Positions 24,090-33,310 are shown, counted from the first letter of the stretch. The stretch: 36,598 nt of DNA from Clostridia bacterium (GCA_017613535.1 JAGADO010000053.1:1-36598), one strand, 5' to 3'. The notes: generated by a model from the letters alone, not told the origin. Made by a program: numbers and translations.

Positions 24090-24899
24090 ATGAGAAACCG
24101 CGCATTAAAATATGCCACAGCCGCTCTGATTATTGTCATGGTCTTAAGCTTGTGTTCTTCTTGTGTCTTTAAACTGCTTAAAGATCCTTATGATATCTAC
24201 AAGTATATCTATAACTACACCAGAAACGTGAAAAACTACGCGGCCGATATCGTCATTGATATAAATTACAACGAGACCGTTTCTAAAAAGAAGCGTTCGT
24301 GCTATCTGGGGATAACGGGTACTCTGAAAGTGACCGGTGTCGGGTCTGAAGATATGATGATGGAATCGCACCAGAAAAACGTTATTAACTCCTTCGGGTA
24401 TAAGCACACATCGGATCTCGACGTTTTTTTGACTAAAGATCGTGTTTATGAGAAAACTTCAGATATGAAGTTTTACAGGTCATATTCGCGCTCAAGTAAA
24501 GAGGGGCAATCGATCGAAAACACGGCGTTCTATCCTTTGAATATAGAATATGACAAGTCCGTCTTTTTCAGCGATTCCGCGACGGTCAATGAAGACGGCT
24601 CCAGGACTGTCAGGGCTTCTCTTTCGGAAGAGGATTTTCAGACTGTCTGGAAAGATGTAAAAAAGATGCTGGATAATATCAGTGACGACGGCACTTATAC
24701 ATACGCGAAATATTCTCTTGACTATTATTACGTTGACTATACTTTAGGCGCGGACGGAAGGCCGCTTAGTGAAGTGGTGTCTGCCAGGATCATCGGTAAA
24801 AATTCGGCTGTGGGCCCTGCTTATGATGCGGTTTATACGATCTCCTCATCTGCCGTATATACTGCATTCGGCGATGACGTGGTCATAACCGTTCCGTGA
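24090..24899 (+). CDS. Secreted hypothetical protein, possible lipoprotein
   Basis: This 269-residue protein has an N-terminal export signal (h-region YATAALIIVMVLSLC) followed by SSC, a non-standard lipobox (LCSSC). The mature part alternates charged beta strands (ADIVIDINYNE, LGITGTLKVTG, DVFLTKDRVYEKTS, KYSLDYYYVDYTLGADGRP) in the manner of LolA/LppX-like or outer-surface beta-sheet proteins. I cannot assign a family. GGGAGG (24075-24080) lies nine bases before the ATG. It is divergent from the XRE-sigma4 operon, so the signalling pair may control it, and it is followed by a PHP gene 34 bases on. Confidence 0.75.
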   Translation: MRNRALKYATAALIIVMVLSLCSSCVFKLLKDPYDIYKYIYNYTRNVKNYAADIVIDINYNETVSKKKRSCYLGITGTLKVTGVGSEDMMMESHQKNVINSFGYKHTSDLDVFLTKDRVYEKTSDMKFYRSYSRSSKEGQSIENTAFYPLNIEYDKSVFFSDSATVNEDGSRTVRASLSEEDFQTVWKDVKKMLDNISDDGTYTYAKYSLDYYYVDYTLGADGRPLSEVVSARIIGKNSAVGPAYDAVYTISSSAVYTAFGDDVVITVP

Positions 24900-24933
24900 C
24901 CGGAGCATAATAAAAGCGAAAGGGGACTATAAG

Positions 24934-25728
24934 ATGCGTTTTATTGCCGATCACGACCTGCACATACATTCATGCCTTTCTCTCTGCGCTCCCGATCCGG
25001 CCCAGTCGCCGGAAGCTATCCTCAAATACGGCGAGGACAACGGGTTTAAGACGCTCTGCCTGACGGACCATATGTGGGATGCCGCCGTGCCAGGAGCATG
25101 CGAATGGTACGCAAAACAGCCGTACGAACGATCGAAGAGCGTATTGCCGCTGCCTCAGTCGGATAAGGTGCGTTTTTTGTTCGGGTGCGAGACGGAAATG
25201 GACAAAAATTTCACGATCGGTTTGTCGCCGGAGACCGCGAAGGAGCTGGACTTTATTATTGTCCCGACAACGCATATGCACAGAGACGGGTTCACGGTAG
25301 AGGGCAATGAAGGTGCGGAAGAACGCGCTAAGTTATGGGTGAAACGGTTCGAAGCCGTGCTTGATTCATCGCTTCCGTTCGAAAAGACCGGTCTGGCCCA
25401 TATGACGTGCTGCCTGATCTGGCACAAGGGTAATTACCTCGAGGTCCTTAAACGTATCCCTCTATCGGAGTATCACCGTCTGTTCGAGCGTGCGGCAAAG
25501 GCGGGGCTTGGCATTGAATTGAATTTCCCGGCGTACGGCATGAGTGCGGCCACGGCCGAGATCGAGCTTGTCCCGTACAGGATCGCGAAAGAAGAGGGGT
25601 GCAAATTCTACCTCGGAGGAGATGCTCACGTTCCGGCTGCGCTGGCGAGCAGGAAGCTGTGCTTTGAGGCTATGATAGATGTTCTGGGGCTTACGGAGGA
25701 CGATAAGATACCGTTTTTGCATGGGTGA
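24934..25728 (+). CDS. PHP domain phosphoesterase (histidinol-phosphatase-like)
   Basis: This 264-residue protein carries the full metal-binding set of the PHP superfamily: HDLHIHS (H10, H12), LTDHMWD (D45, H46), GCETEM (E86), THMHRD (H114, H116), GLAHMT (H156) and GGDAH (D230, H232). This gives the usual trinuclear centre for hydrolysis of phosphate esters. The length and motif order match HisK-type histidinol-phosphatases and related PHP enzymes; no other his gene is nearby, so a different phosphate ester is equally possible. AAAGGGG precedes the ATG by 8 bases. It probably shares a transcript with the secreted protein upstream. Confidence 0.88.
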   Translation: MRFIADHDLHIHSCLSLCAPDPAQSPEAILKYGEDNGFKTLCLTDHMWDAAVPGACEWYAKQPYERSKSVLPLPQSDKVRFLFGCETEMDKNFTIGLSPETAKELDFIIVPTTHMHRDGFTVEGNEGAEERAKLWVKRFEAVLDSSLPFEKTGLAHMTCCLIWHKGNYLEVLKRIPLSEYHRLFERAAKAGLGIELNFPAYGMSAATAEIELVPYRIAKEEGCKFYLGGDAHVPAALASRKLCFEAMIDVLGLTEDDKIPFLHG

Positions 25729-25790
25729 GCGCCGGGGTTAATGACATGATGAATGCCATGGTGTTTTTCGACGAAAACGGCTGATTCCTA

Positions 25791-25819
25791 TTGACTACAG
25801 CAGCCTGTTACTATACAAT
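25791..25819 (+). promoter_or_regulatory. Promoter of the transglutaminase-like lipoprotein gene
   Basis: TTGACT (25791-25796), 17 bp, TACAAT (25814-25819), about 49 bases before the start codon. Confidence 0.65.
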
Positions 25820-25867
25820 ACAACCGACCAAAAAATGGCCCACAATCAACGCCAGGAGCTTTGAATA

Positions 25868-27487
25868 ATGAACAGAAAAAAACTTTCGCCGGTTGTAAAA
25901 ATATTTTTTACGACTATACTAACTGCGGTTTTATTAACGGCAGTTTTATTTACGTTGTCCGGGTGCGGAAATACCGGATCTGACGTTCCGGGGACTACCC
26001 ACAGCGATACGATTCTTGATAAGATCACCGCAGAGAGTGCGACTGAAGTTCTGACGCCAGACGTCACTGAACCGGCTGAGACCGGAGAACCTACGCAGGA
26101 AGTTACCGAATTGCCCGCGACCGAAGTGCCAACGCAGGAGCCTACGGAATTGCCCGCGACCGAAGTGCCAACGCAGGAGCCTACGGAATTGCCCGCGACT
26201 GAAGTGTCTACGCAGGAGCCTACGGAATTGCCCGCAACTGAAGTGCCTACGCAGGAAGTTACTGCCACGCCCGAAAGATGCGAGCACGAATACGAAGCGG
26301 TTAAAATTGACCCGACGTGCACCGAAAAGGGCAGTGTGACGTATACGTGTAAAAAGTGCGGAGATTCGTACTCCGAAGAGATAGCTAAACTGGGTCATTC
26401 GTTCGGCGAGTGGAAAGTAACGAAAGAGGCGACGTGCAAGGCTTCCGGAGAGAAATCGCGCAGCTGTTCAAGGTGCGGCAAGACCGAGAAGCAGACGATA
26501 AGCGGCGGGAATCATCAGTGGGACAACGGCACCGAATATCATAACGAGAGCAATTGCGCTGACGAGATGATCTACACATGCACCGTGTGCGGCAGTCAAT
26601 ACCGCCAGGTTCTCGGCTATTCTCACGAGTTCGTCAACGCATCGACCATGTATGTCTGCAGGCAGCGTTGTGAAAAATGCTATATGACGTTTACGGATTA
26701 TTATGCGCAGTTCGAAGATCTGTTCTCTTCGAAAGATCCTAACGCCGCGCTGTATACCGACACCGTTCATTTCGAGAGGCTGCCGTACACTGTCCGCACG
26801 GGCTGGAGCAAGCGCTGGAAAGAGTTCGAGCGGAACGTATTGGCGGCATCCGCGTATTACCGCAACACAAAGGGAGATACGGAATATATGGGCGGACTGT
26901 CGATAAGTCAGAACGAGACCGAAGAGAGCGTCATCAAAGATTATAACGAATTCCGCAACGCGTTCAAAGAACTGTACGGCTGGATGCCTGTGGACGCGGA
27001 GATCATTGACAACGAGTTTGAAGTGTTCTTCATTGTCAACGCGAAAAAGATGCACAACGCGTTTAAAAACGGCATTGAATCGATGTCTGACGAGCAGCGT
27101 GAGGCGCTTACGCAGACTCTGATAGCGGAACTCGTGTACGATTCCGGTATCTACGAAGGAATGCAGGTATATGATGCCGTCGGACTTTTGTACGATACCA
27201 TTAAGAGCCGCGTTAAGTACGACTGGTATCTAGGGTATCATTCCGCGTTTTACGGACTTTGCGGCGGAAGCTGCGTGTGTGACGGTTTCTCGGAAATATT
27301 CCAGCGCTGCTGCGATTTCGCGGGAATCAAATGCGATACGATCGTCGGTACCTGCCGCGGGGAAGGGCATGCATGGAATATGGTCACATTCTCCGACGGA
27401 ACGGAGCGGTTTATTGACGTGACGCTTGATACGGGCGATTACCGGATCCTGTTCACGAAGAATTTCATAAAAGAATATAAATACTGA
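25868..27487 (+). CDS. Transglutaminase-like lipoprotein with repeat stalk and Cys-rich modules
   Basis: This 539-residue surface lipoprotein has a signal peptide ending in LSGC (C33), a Thr/Pro/Glu stalk with four 13-residue repeats (81-132), three Cys-rich modules of the clostridial surface type (CEHEYEAVKIDPTC...CKKCG, EATCKASGEK...CSRCG, CADEMIYTCTVCG, about 137-265) and a C-terminal transglutaminase-like domain. The papain-like triad is visible as C471 (VCDGFSEIFQRCC), H501 (EGHAWNMV) and D517 (FIDVTLD), so it is likely active as a protease, peptide cross-linker or amidase. The ATG at 25868 is short of an ideal site (AGGAG about 10 bases upstream). Its own promoter lies at 25791. The natural substrate is unknown. 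Confidence 0.86.
   Translation: MNRKKLSPVVKIFFTTILTAVLLTAVLFTLSGCGNTGSDVPGTTHSDTILDKITAESATEVLTPDVTEPAETGEPTQEVTELPATEVPTQEPTELPATEVPTQEPTELPATEVSTQEPTELPATEVPTQEVTATPERCEHEYEAVKIDPTCTEKGSVTYTCKKCGDSYSEEIAKLGHSFGEWKVTKEATCKASGEKSRSCSRCGKTEKQTISGGNHQWDNGTEYHNESNCADEMIYTCTVCGSQYRQVLGYSHEFVNASTMYVCRQRCEKCYMTFTDYYAQFEDLFSSKDPNAALYTDTVHFERLPYTVRTGWSKRWKEFERNVLAASAYYRNTKGDTEYMGGLSISQNETEESVIKDYNEFRNAFKELYGWMPVDAEIIDNEFEVFFIVNAKKMHNAFKNGIESMSDEQREALTQTLIAELVYDSGIYEGMQVYDAVGLLYDTIKSRVKYDWYLGYHSAFYGLCGGSCVCDGFSEIFQRCCDFAGIKCDTIVGTCRGEGHAWNMVTFSDGTERFIDVTLDTGDYRILFTKNFIKEYKY
26108..26263 (+). repeat. Four 39-bp in-frame tandem repeats
   Basis: Four adjacent 39-bp copies encode ELPATEVPTQEPT with small changes (S for P in copy 3, EVT at the end of copy 4). 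Copies 1 and 2 are almost identical at DNA level. They build the stalk of the transglutaminase-like lipoprotein; slippage would change its length without breaking the frame. Confidence 0.95.
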
Positions 27488-27550
27488 CATTGAAATATTG
27501 ACTAAGAATTTTGGCATTGACGGAAATGTTCAGAGACGGAGTTTTTAGAA

Positions 27551-30112
27551 ATGGCTAACAAAAGTTTGAAGATCAGGCTTACGGCACTCATGTGCATGGC
27601 GGCGGTCCTGGTAGGGACGATCGCGGCGTTCTGGAGCACGGGGACATTGACCGTGTCCGGAAGCGGGGAAGAAAAAACCGAATTTGATACGTACGCCGAA
27701 TCGAGCATGACGGAAACAAAAACGCTGAACAGCGGCGATGCTGTCGAAGTGCAGTTCCATACGCTTGCACCGACGGTCAGTTTTAGCATTGTCCCGGAAA
27801 GCGGAGACAGCGGCTGCGAATTCACGGTCGAACTGTTCAGGTGGGACGATAATATTAAAAAGACGCTGCGCGGGAGCGTGCTTCACAAGTGGACCGTTTC
27901 GGAATGGGCGGAAACAGGCGGGATCTATATCGATTTTACGGTTCTTAGCGGCGGTGCGCTCGAAGCCGGTGAATATGTGCTGAGGTTCAGGCTGGACAAT
28001 GGCTCCGGCGTCGTGCTGAAGCGCTACAGGCCTTCCGTGAGAGGGATCAACTGCTTCGAAAACGAGTATCACGTGTACGGTTCGTACATCGGAAAGATCG
28101 TCAGTAAAGACCCGGTGGACAAGCTTCTTACTTTCCATTCGCCCGAGGCCAATATCGAGTACCACACCGCGCCGCCTGAATGGACCGTGCCGGAAGACAG
28201 CGCCATCGCGCAGATGGACGTTGACCCGACGCAATGGACAGCAGTCGACGGCCTTGGCCGCACGCTCCCTGACTATTCATCCGTGGGCGGCAATAAAGAG
28301 CGCAAGGTCGGTATGTTTTACTGGACATGGCACTATGCGTGGATGCGCGCGGTTCCGTGCAGCGTCACCGAGGTGATCAAAGGCCATCCGGACGCGATCA
28401 ATGATTTTGACCACGAGATCTGGAAGCAGAACGGCTCAGGTTACTTTTGGGACGAACCTTTGTTCGGTTATTACACTGAATATGACGATTACGTGCTCAG
28501 GAAGCACGCGGAGATGCTGGCGGATGCAGGCGTGGATTTCGTGCTGTTCGACTGTACCAACGACGACGCTACCTGGGAACCTGGTTATATGAACCTGCTC
28601 AAGGTCTGGTCGGAAGCTCGCGCAGACGGCATAAAGACACCGCAGGTCGCTTTTATGCTGAACTTCGTCTGGAGTCCGACGGCTACCGTTTCTTCTCTGC
28701 GCCAGATATACGAGAAGATATATAAGGACGGAAAATATCAGGATCTGTGGTTTTACTGGGAAGGAAAGCCGCTTGTGATGTCGCATAACGGTCTTGACCC
28801 GGAAGATACATATCAGGCCGAGCTGTCAAATTTCTTCACTTTCAAGGCCGGTATGGGGTCCTATTTCGGAGGCGATATGGACGACGGATGGTGGGGCTGG
28901 CTTCACGTCTACCCTCAGTCGGTGTACAGAAACCCGGACGGCAGTGCGGAGTATACCACAGTCGGTGTGTCGCAGAACGCAGACTATGAGACGATGACTC
29001 TGTCCGCGATGAACGGCGAGCATATCATGGGCCGCAGCTTTTCGATGCAGCCGGATTATTCGTATTCGTACCTGTACGCAGGGAAGAAGATCGTGTGCAG
29101 TTCGGATATGGATGATGCGATATTATACGGTATCAATTTTCAGGAACAGTGGGACTACGCTCTCAAGGTCGACCCGGAAATAATCTTTGTGACGGGCTGG
29201 AACGAGTGGAATGCGGGCCGCAGCGTGGAATGGTGCGGTGTCCCGAATGCGTTCCCGGACGAGTTTACCGACGAGTATTCACGTGATGTTGAGCCGACAA
29301 GAGGGAGACTGAAAGACCACTATTACTACCAGCTCGTTGCCAACATCCGGCGCTACAAGGGAGTCTCGAAATACAATGCGCAGCAGAAGACATTGACGAT
29401 CGATGTGGGCGGCGATCCGTCGCAGTGGGACGATCCGTCTATTGTGACGTACAATCACTATACGAACAATACGTACGAGCGCGATATTGACGGCTGGGCG
29501 ACAACGCATTACACAAATTCCGGCACGCGCAACGATATCAAGACGGCGAAGGTGTCGTACGATAGTAAAAACGTGTATTTTTACGTTGAGACCGTTGACC
29601 CGATAACTTCGTCAGGTGATGAAAACTGGATGCGCCTCCTGCTCGATACGGGCGAAGCCACAAAGGATCATACGGATTGGGAAGGATTCGAATATATCCT
29701 TAACCGCGTGTCTCCCGCCTCCGACGGTCTCGTTCTGGAGCGGAGCACCGGGGGCTGGAACTGGGAAGAAGTCGGACACGTTGATTACAGCGTTTCGGGC
29801 AATGTGCTTCAGGTGGCTGTACCGCGCAAACTGCTGGGATTTGGTTCCGGAAGGCTCGATTTCAACTTCAAATGGTGCGACGCGAACCTGGCGGACGGAG
29901 ATATATTGACGCTGTACACGGACGGTGACGCGGCCCCGGGAGGAAGGTTCTGCTTCCACTTTACGACAAAGACACGTACTCCGGCAGAATCACGCAGGCT
30001 GACGGTAATAACAGTCTGCTCAGCGGCCGTAGTACTTGCAGTTGCGGCGGTCGTTACGCTGATCGTTATTAAAAAGAAAAAGGGAAAAAAAGTCGGCGCC
30101 GAGGCGGCGTGA
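27551..30112 (+). CDS. GH99-like endo-glycosidase, secreted and membrane-anchored
   Basis: This 853-residue surface enzyme has a signal peptide (TALMCMAAVLVGTIAAFWS), an N-terminal beta domain (about 40-240) and a barrel with features of the GH99/WbsX-like group: VGMFYWTWHYAWM, FGYYTEYDDYVLRKHAEM, GVDFVLFDCTND, and the signature VTGWNEWNAGR with E552 as the likely catalytic residue. A CBM9/DOMON-like domain (about 640-800) and one C-terminal TM helix with KKKKGKK follow, so it is anchored like the GH2 protein. GH99 enzymes cleave internal alpha-mannosidic bonds; the relatives of this subgroup are largely uncharacterised. It follows the transglutaminase gene by 63 bases and probably shares its transcript. 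GH71 is the main alternative. Confidence 0.82.
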   Translation: MANKSLKIRLTALMCMAAVLVGTIAAFWSTGTLTVSGSGEEKTEFDTYAESSMTETKTLNSGDAVEVQFHTLAPTVSFSIVPESGDSGCEFTVELFRWDDNIKKTLRGSVLHKWTVSEWAETGGIYIDFTVLSGGALEAGEYVLRFRLDNGSGVVLKRYRPSVRGINCFENEYHVYGSYIGKIVSKDPVDKLLTFHSPEANIEYHTAPPEWTVPEDSAIAQMDVDPTQWTAVDGLGRTLPDYSSVGGNKERKVGMFYWTWHYAWMRAVPCSVTEVIKGHPDAINDFDHEIWKQNGSGYFWDEPLFGYYTEYDDYVLRKHAEMLADAGVDFVLFDCTNDDATWEPGYMNLLKVWSEARADGIKTPQVAFMLNFVWSPTATVSSLRQIYEKIYKDGKYQDLWFYWEGKPLVMSHNGLDPEDTYQAELSNFFTFKAGMGSYFGGDMDDGWWGWLHVYPQSVYRNPDGSAEYTTVGVSQNADYETMTLSAMNGEHIMGRSFSMQPDYSYSYLYAGKKIVCSSDMDDAILYGINFQEQWDYALKVDPEIIFVTGWNEWNAGRSVEWCGVPNAFPDEFTDEYSRDVEPTRGRLKDHYYYQLVANIRRYKGVSKYNAQQKTLTIDVGGDPSQWDDPSIVTYNHYTNNTYERDIDGWATTHYTNSGTRNDIKTAKVSYDSKNVYFYVETVDPITSSGDENWMRLLLDTGEATKDHTDWEGFEYILNRVSPASDGLVLERSTGGWNWEEVGHVDYSVSGNVLQVAVPRKLLGFGSGRLDFNFKWCDANLADGDILTLYTDGDAAPGGRFCFHFTTKTRTPAESRRLTVITVCSAAVVLAVAAVVTLIVIKKKKGKKVGAEAA

Positions 30113-30122
30113 CAGATCCGGT

Positions 30123-32156
30123 TTAAATAAAGAACACTATAACTGCACCGGGGAAGCGGAATTCTGCGTCGATACGCGAGCCGCTTCCTGTTTTTTTGAC
30201 ATCTCCGTCACCGATCACCAGCGGATCGCCAAGGACAGGCGAAGAAATGTTATAGCTGTATTTTCCGCCGAGATTCGCGAACAGGCATACGATACCTTTG
30301 CCGTTTTTGCGGTTGATTTTTTCGTGCACTTCGAACACATCGCCCGGTTCGCCGTAGACCACCGGATACGCTTCGGTTATATCATCGCGCACCTGTTTGT
30401 ATAGTGAAAGGACCGAATTTATAAAATCGATGCCCTCGTCCGAAACGCCCGGAAGATCGCCCCAGATACCGTTCTGACCGAGCATCAGGGAAGCGAGATT
30501 AACGAGCTGCGAACTTTTCGGATCATCGGGGAGGTAGTGCGTCATCATCAGCACCGACGGGATCCATTTGTCATAGCACAGCGTACGCCTGCAGATCCAT
30601 GTGCGCGCAGGACCGGGATTAACAAATATGTTTGACCACTGATCGGGCGGCACGCTTATGTCGAAGCAGGGATAGTACGGGCCGTTGTTAACGGCAAAAA
30701 ACTTGCCCGAAGACAGGAAACCGAGACCGACGTAGCGGTCGCATTCGGTTATGTCCATATCGACAATTGCGTCCGGCACCGCTTCGCATATTCGGTCAAC
30801 GATCTTCGACATATATAGGCCCATCCGGAAGCTGAAATTATCGCGCCTCTCTTCCTGCGATGCGTCAACAGTCCCGTGCATATGCCCCGGATCGTCGCAG
30901 CCGTACATACTCATCGCGTCCCACTTGAAATATCTGACTCCGATGGTTCGCGCAAGATAAATGAGGCGGTCCGCAAAGTCCTTCCAGTAGGCCGAAACGG
31001 GGCACATTTCGAAACTTTCCTCCGTCTCCCATACAGGATGGGGCTGAGGCTCTCTGCCGCCGGAACAGGCCTTATCAGCCTCGTGGCGGCGAAGTATTTC
31101 GCTCGAGACCGCGGCCGCAAACGAGAACCAGAGGCCAAGCTTCATGCCTCTCTCTTCAAGCATGCGTGAAATGTGGCGCATTCCGGCGGGGAACTTGCCC
31201 GGGTTAACATTCCAGTCTCCGGTCTTTTCGAACCAGCCTGTGTCGATCACGAAAACGTCAACGCCCATGCGGTGCGCGATCTCGATTTCCTGCCCGATAC
31301 GCTCCTGGTTCATTGACGTCAGATAATTCTGCCTGTTGTAAAATTTGTTGCGCTCCTGGAACGCCCATGTGTTGTAGAAAATGTACGGCTTGCGGCTCTC
31401 GGTATTCAGGGTGCAGTAATGCAGCTGGAATTCGCGGTACGCCTTAGCCAGATCGTCGATAGTCCCTTTTACCGCCCCGAACTGGAACCAGACCGTCTCG
31501 TACGGCTCATCATCAAGCGGGCAGCCGGACCAGTAATTGCCCTTCACCGCGCAAAGCTTGAAGCCGCTGCTTTCGCTGTCTGCCGTGATGCGCGAAAAAC
31601 CTATGTATTTATCCGGATATGTGGAACCGTGCTCGTAGGCTGTCAGAAAAGCATTGCCGCCGGAAACGCCCGCCAGTATCGGACCCATGATAACGTCTTC
31701 GTGCTCGAACGCATCGAATTCGGTGAGCTTGTACGCGTGCTGGACCGAGTCGTACGTCGAAAAACGCACTTCGGTGAGTTTATCCGCCGGAGCGCCGCAC
31801 GTGAAATATGTGATATTTTCGCCGCCGGTCTTAGTCAGTTTCGCGGGCTTTCCGGATGTAAGAACGTATCTGAACCGCACTATCGGTGTACTTTTGCACA
31901 CTCTTAAAATAACGGACAATCCGAATCCTTCTCCGAACGCTCCGGTCAATGTTATTTCTTCGATTTTATTATTCAGGAACCGCCTGCTCTGAAGGTCGAG
32001 CTCCTCCGGCGCGGCGGAAACGTTGATCCCGTTTATTTCAAACGACGGCCAGGCGAGCGGCAGCTGCGTTGTCGAACCGCGTACGGTGTAAGTGAACGCC
32101 AGGCTGCCTCCGGCGAAAAGATCGTAATAATCGTTCGAAATATGGTATTGTTTCAT
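30123..32156 (-). CDS. GH36-like alpha-galactosidase, cytoplasmic
   Basis: This 677-residue protein has no signal peptide. The N-terminal beta sandwich (about 1-260) precedes a barrel with GH36 features: VFVIDTGWFEKTGDW, KFPAGMRHISRMLEERGMKLG, and the nucleophile D413 in YFKWDAMSMYG. The acid/base is probably D468 or D473 (VDMDITECDRY). GH36 enzymes remove terminal alpha-galactose from oligosaccharides such as raffinose. The ATG at 32156 has GAGGGG seven bases upstream. A GTG at 32171 overlaps the stop of the DUF362 gene (GTGA) but has no ribosome binding site. Being intracellular, it would act on imported oligosaccharides, although no importer is in view. The sequence departs from classic GH36 around the acid/base. 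Confidence 0.82.
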   Translation of the reverse strand: MKQYHISNDYYDLFAGGSLAFTYTVRGSTTQLPLAWPSFEINGINVSAAPEELDLQSRRFLNNKIEEITLTGAFGEGFGLSVILRVCKSTPIVRFRYVLTSGKPAKLTKTGGENITYFTCGAPADKLTEVRFSTYDSVQHAYKLTEFDAFEHEDVIMGPILAGVSGGNAFLTAYEHGSTYPDKYIGFSRITADSESSGFKLCAVKGNYWSGCPLDDEPYETVWFQFGAVKGTIDDLAKAYREFQLHYCTLNTESRKPYIFYNTWAFQERNKFYNRQNYLTSMNQERIGQEIEIAHRMGVDVFVIDTGWFEKTGDWNVNPGKFPAGMRHISRMLEERGMKLGLWFSFAAAVSSEILRRHEADKACSGGREPQPHPVWETEESFEMCPVSAYWKDFADRLIYLARTIGVRYFKWDAMSMYGCDDPGHMHGTVDASQEERRDNFSFRMGLYMSKIVDRICEAVPDAIVDMDITECDRYVGLGFLSSGKFFAVNNGPYYPCFDISVPPDQWSNIFVNPGPARTWICRRTLCYDKWIPSVLMMTHYLPDDPKSSQLVNLASLMLGQNGIWGDLPGVSDEGIDFINSVLSLYKQVRDDITEAYPVVYGEPGDVFEVHEKINRKNGKGIVCLFANLGGKYSYNISSPVLGDPLVIGDGDVKKTGSGSRIDAEFRFPGAVIVFFI

Positions 32157-32167
32157 AACTTTTCCCC

Positions 32168-33187
32168 TCACGCAAACGGAACGACGCCTTCCACCGCATC
32201 GGCAGGAGAGATGCGCTTATCACCATCGTCAATATCGATCAGCATATATCTGTCGTTGCCCATCATAAGTTCTTTCATATAGCTCAGCTGCCGAAGCCCG
32301 TGGCGCGTCTCGATACGCTCACGCATAGCGCTTCGGTCATTGTCGCTAAGAGCATATATGAGGTCAACGCTCGCCTGATCCGCTGCGAGTATGTCGGTGG
32401 AGGCAACGATACCGATGTTCGGCGTAACGACCGGCATTGCCGCGCAGCCCTCGCAATCACACGAAACAGACATATTGCGCATCACGTTAATGTAAGTGAT
32501 CTGCTTTCCGAAATGGTCGACCGTCGCCTTCGCAGACTCGGTCATCCGCTCCATAAACTCCTCCGCATTGATGTCCCACATATCGTCCTGGCCGGGCGTG
32601 GTATGGATCATCGCTTTACCGATGCGGCCGTCTGCGCAGCCGATGCCGAGGTTCTTGTTAGAGCCGCCGAATCCGCCCATCGTGTGCCCTTTAAAGTGCG
32701 TCAATGCCACCAGCGAATCGTAGTTCAGCAGGTGACTTCCGACGGTCATGTGGTCAAACCATTTTCCGCCCTGTACGGGCAGGTCAGCCGTGCCTTCTTC
32801 GTCCATGATGTCAACGTCCGTAAACGCTGCCCAGCCGTTTACTTCGAGCGTTTCCCGGTGCTGCTCCGTGGTGTAGCGGTCGCCCTCGTAATACGAGTTG
32901 GTCTCGACGAGCCGCGCGCCATTGAGCTCAGTTTCCAGCAGCTTCCTGACCCACTCGCGGGGGTTAATATTCGGGCCGTTCTTTTCGCCGGTGTGGAGTT
33001 TCACGGCAACGCGCCCCCTGATATTTCCGGCGACTCTCCGGTAGATCCGTGCGAGGCCTGCCGGCGATAGATCGCGCGTGAAATAGACGATCGATTCATT
33101 GCCCTTGCGCCGTGCATACGGAACGTAGCGGTCTCCGTTTTTGCCGGGCCGCGGTTTTTTTGAACTTGATGATCTGCAGTCTGCCAT
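32168..33187 (-). CDS. DUF362 domain-containing protein
   Basis: This 339-residue protein matches DUF362 across residues about 33-320: YFTRDLSPAGLARIYRRV, GRVAVKLHTGEKNGPN, VETNSYYEGDRY, THFKGHTMGGFGGSNKNLG, and a Cys cluster SCDCEGC followed by IGIVASTDILAADQASVD. The Cys cluster is common in the family and may bind an Fe-S cluster or metal, which is untested. The first 30 residues (rich in Ser, Lys, Arg) form an unusual N-terminal extension. GAGG lies about nine bases before the ATG. It is first in an operon with the alpha-galactosidase, 11 bases apart. No function is established for the family. Confidence 0.88.
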   Translation of the reverse strand: MADCRSSSSKKPRPGKNGDRYVPYARRKGNESIVYFTRDLSPAGLARIYRRVAGNIRGRVAVKLHTGEKNGPNINPREWVRKLLETELNGARLVETNSYYEGDRYTTEQHRETLEVNGWAAFTDVDIMDEEGTADLPVQGGKWFDHMTVGSHLLNYDSLVALTHFKGHTMGGFGGSNKNLGIGCADGRIGKAMIHTTPGQDDMWDINAEEFMERMTESAKATVDHFGKQITYINVMRNMSVSCDCEGCAAMPVVTPNIGIVASTDILAADQASVDLIYALSDNDRSAMRERIETRHGLRQLSYMKELMMGNDRYMLIDIDDGDKRISPADAVEGVVPFA

Positions 33188-33225
33188 GGTGCGTGACCTC
33201 GCTTTTTTCGTTTTTCGATGGTTTA

Positions 33226-33254
33226 ATTATACCTGGAATGCGATCCGCGGTCAA
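33226..33254 (-). promoter_or_regulatory. Promoter of the DUF362-GH36 operon
   Basis: On the minus strand TTGACC (33254-33249), 17 bp, TATAAT (33231-33226), a near-consensus promoter 38 bases before the start codon and divergent from the ECF sigma promoter. Confidence 0.7.
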
Positions 33255-33282
33255 TCATCCGTTTTACTGCGATGCATCGGTT

Positions 33283-33310
33283 TTGATTCTATCCGTCAGT
33301 ATGGTATAAT
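33283..33310 (+). promoter_or_regulatory. Promoter of the ECF sigma operon
   Basis: TTGATT (33283-33288), 16 bp, TATAAT (33305-33310), with TGG before the -10 box. A second TATAAT (33367-33372) lies inside the inverted-repeat block downstream but has no clear -35, so it may be a promoter recognised by another sigma factor or chance. Confidence 0.6.

Noticed and set aside
26108-26263. CRISPR-like regular repeats.
   Set aside because: The 39-bp copies are directly adjacent with no spacers, stay in frame with the lipoprotein gene and encode a Thr/Pro/Glu stalk.
25846-26398. Repetitive open frames on the minus strand opposite the stalk repeats.
   Set aside because: They are antisense images of the tandem repeat, have no ribosome binding sites and resemble no family.
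32157-32171. GTG at 32171 as the start of the alpha-galactosidase, overlapping the DUF362 stop.
   Set aside because: GAGGGG lies between it and the ATG at 32156, so the ATG is the better-served start.
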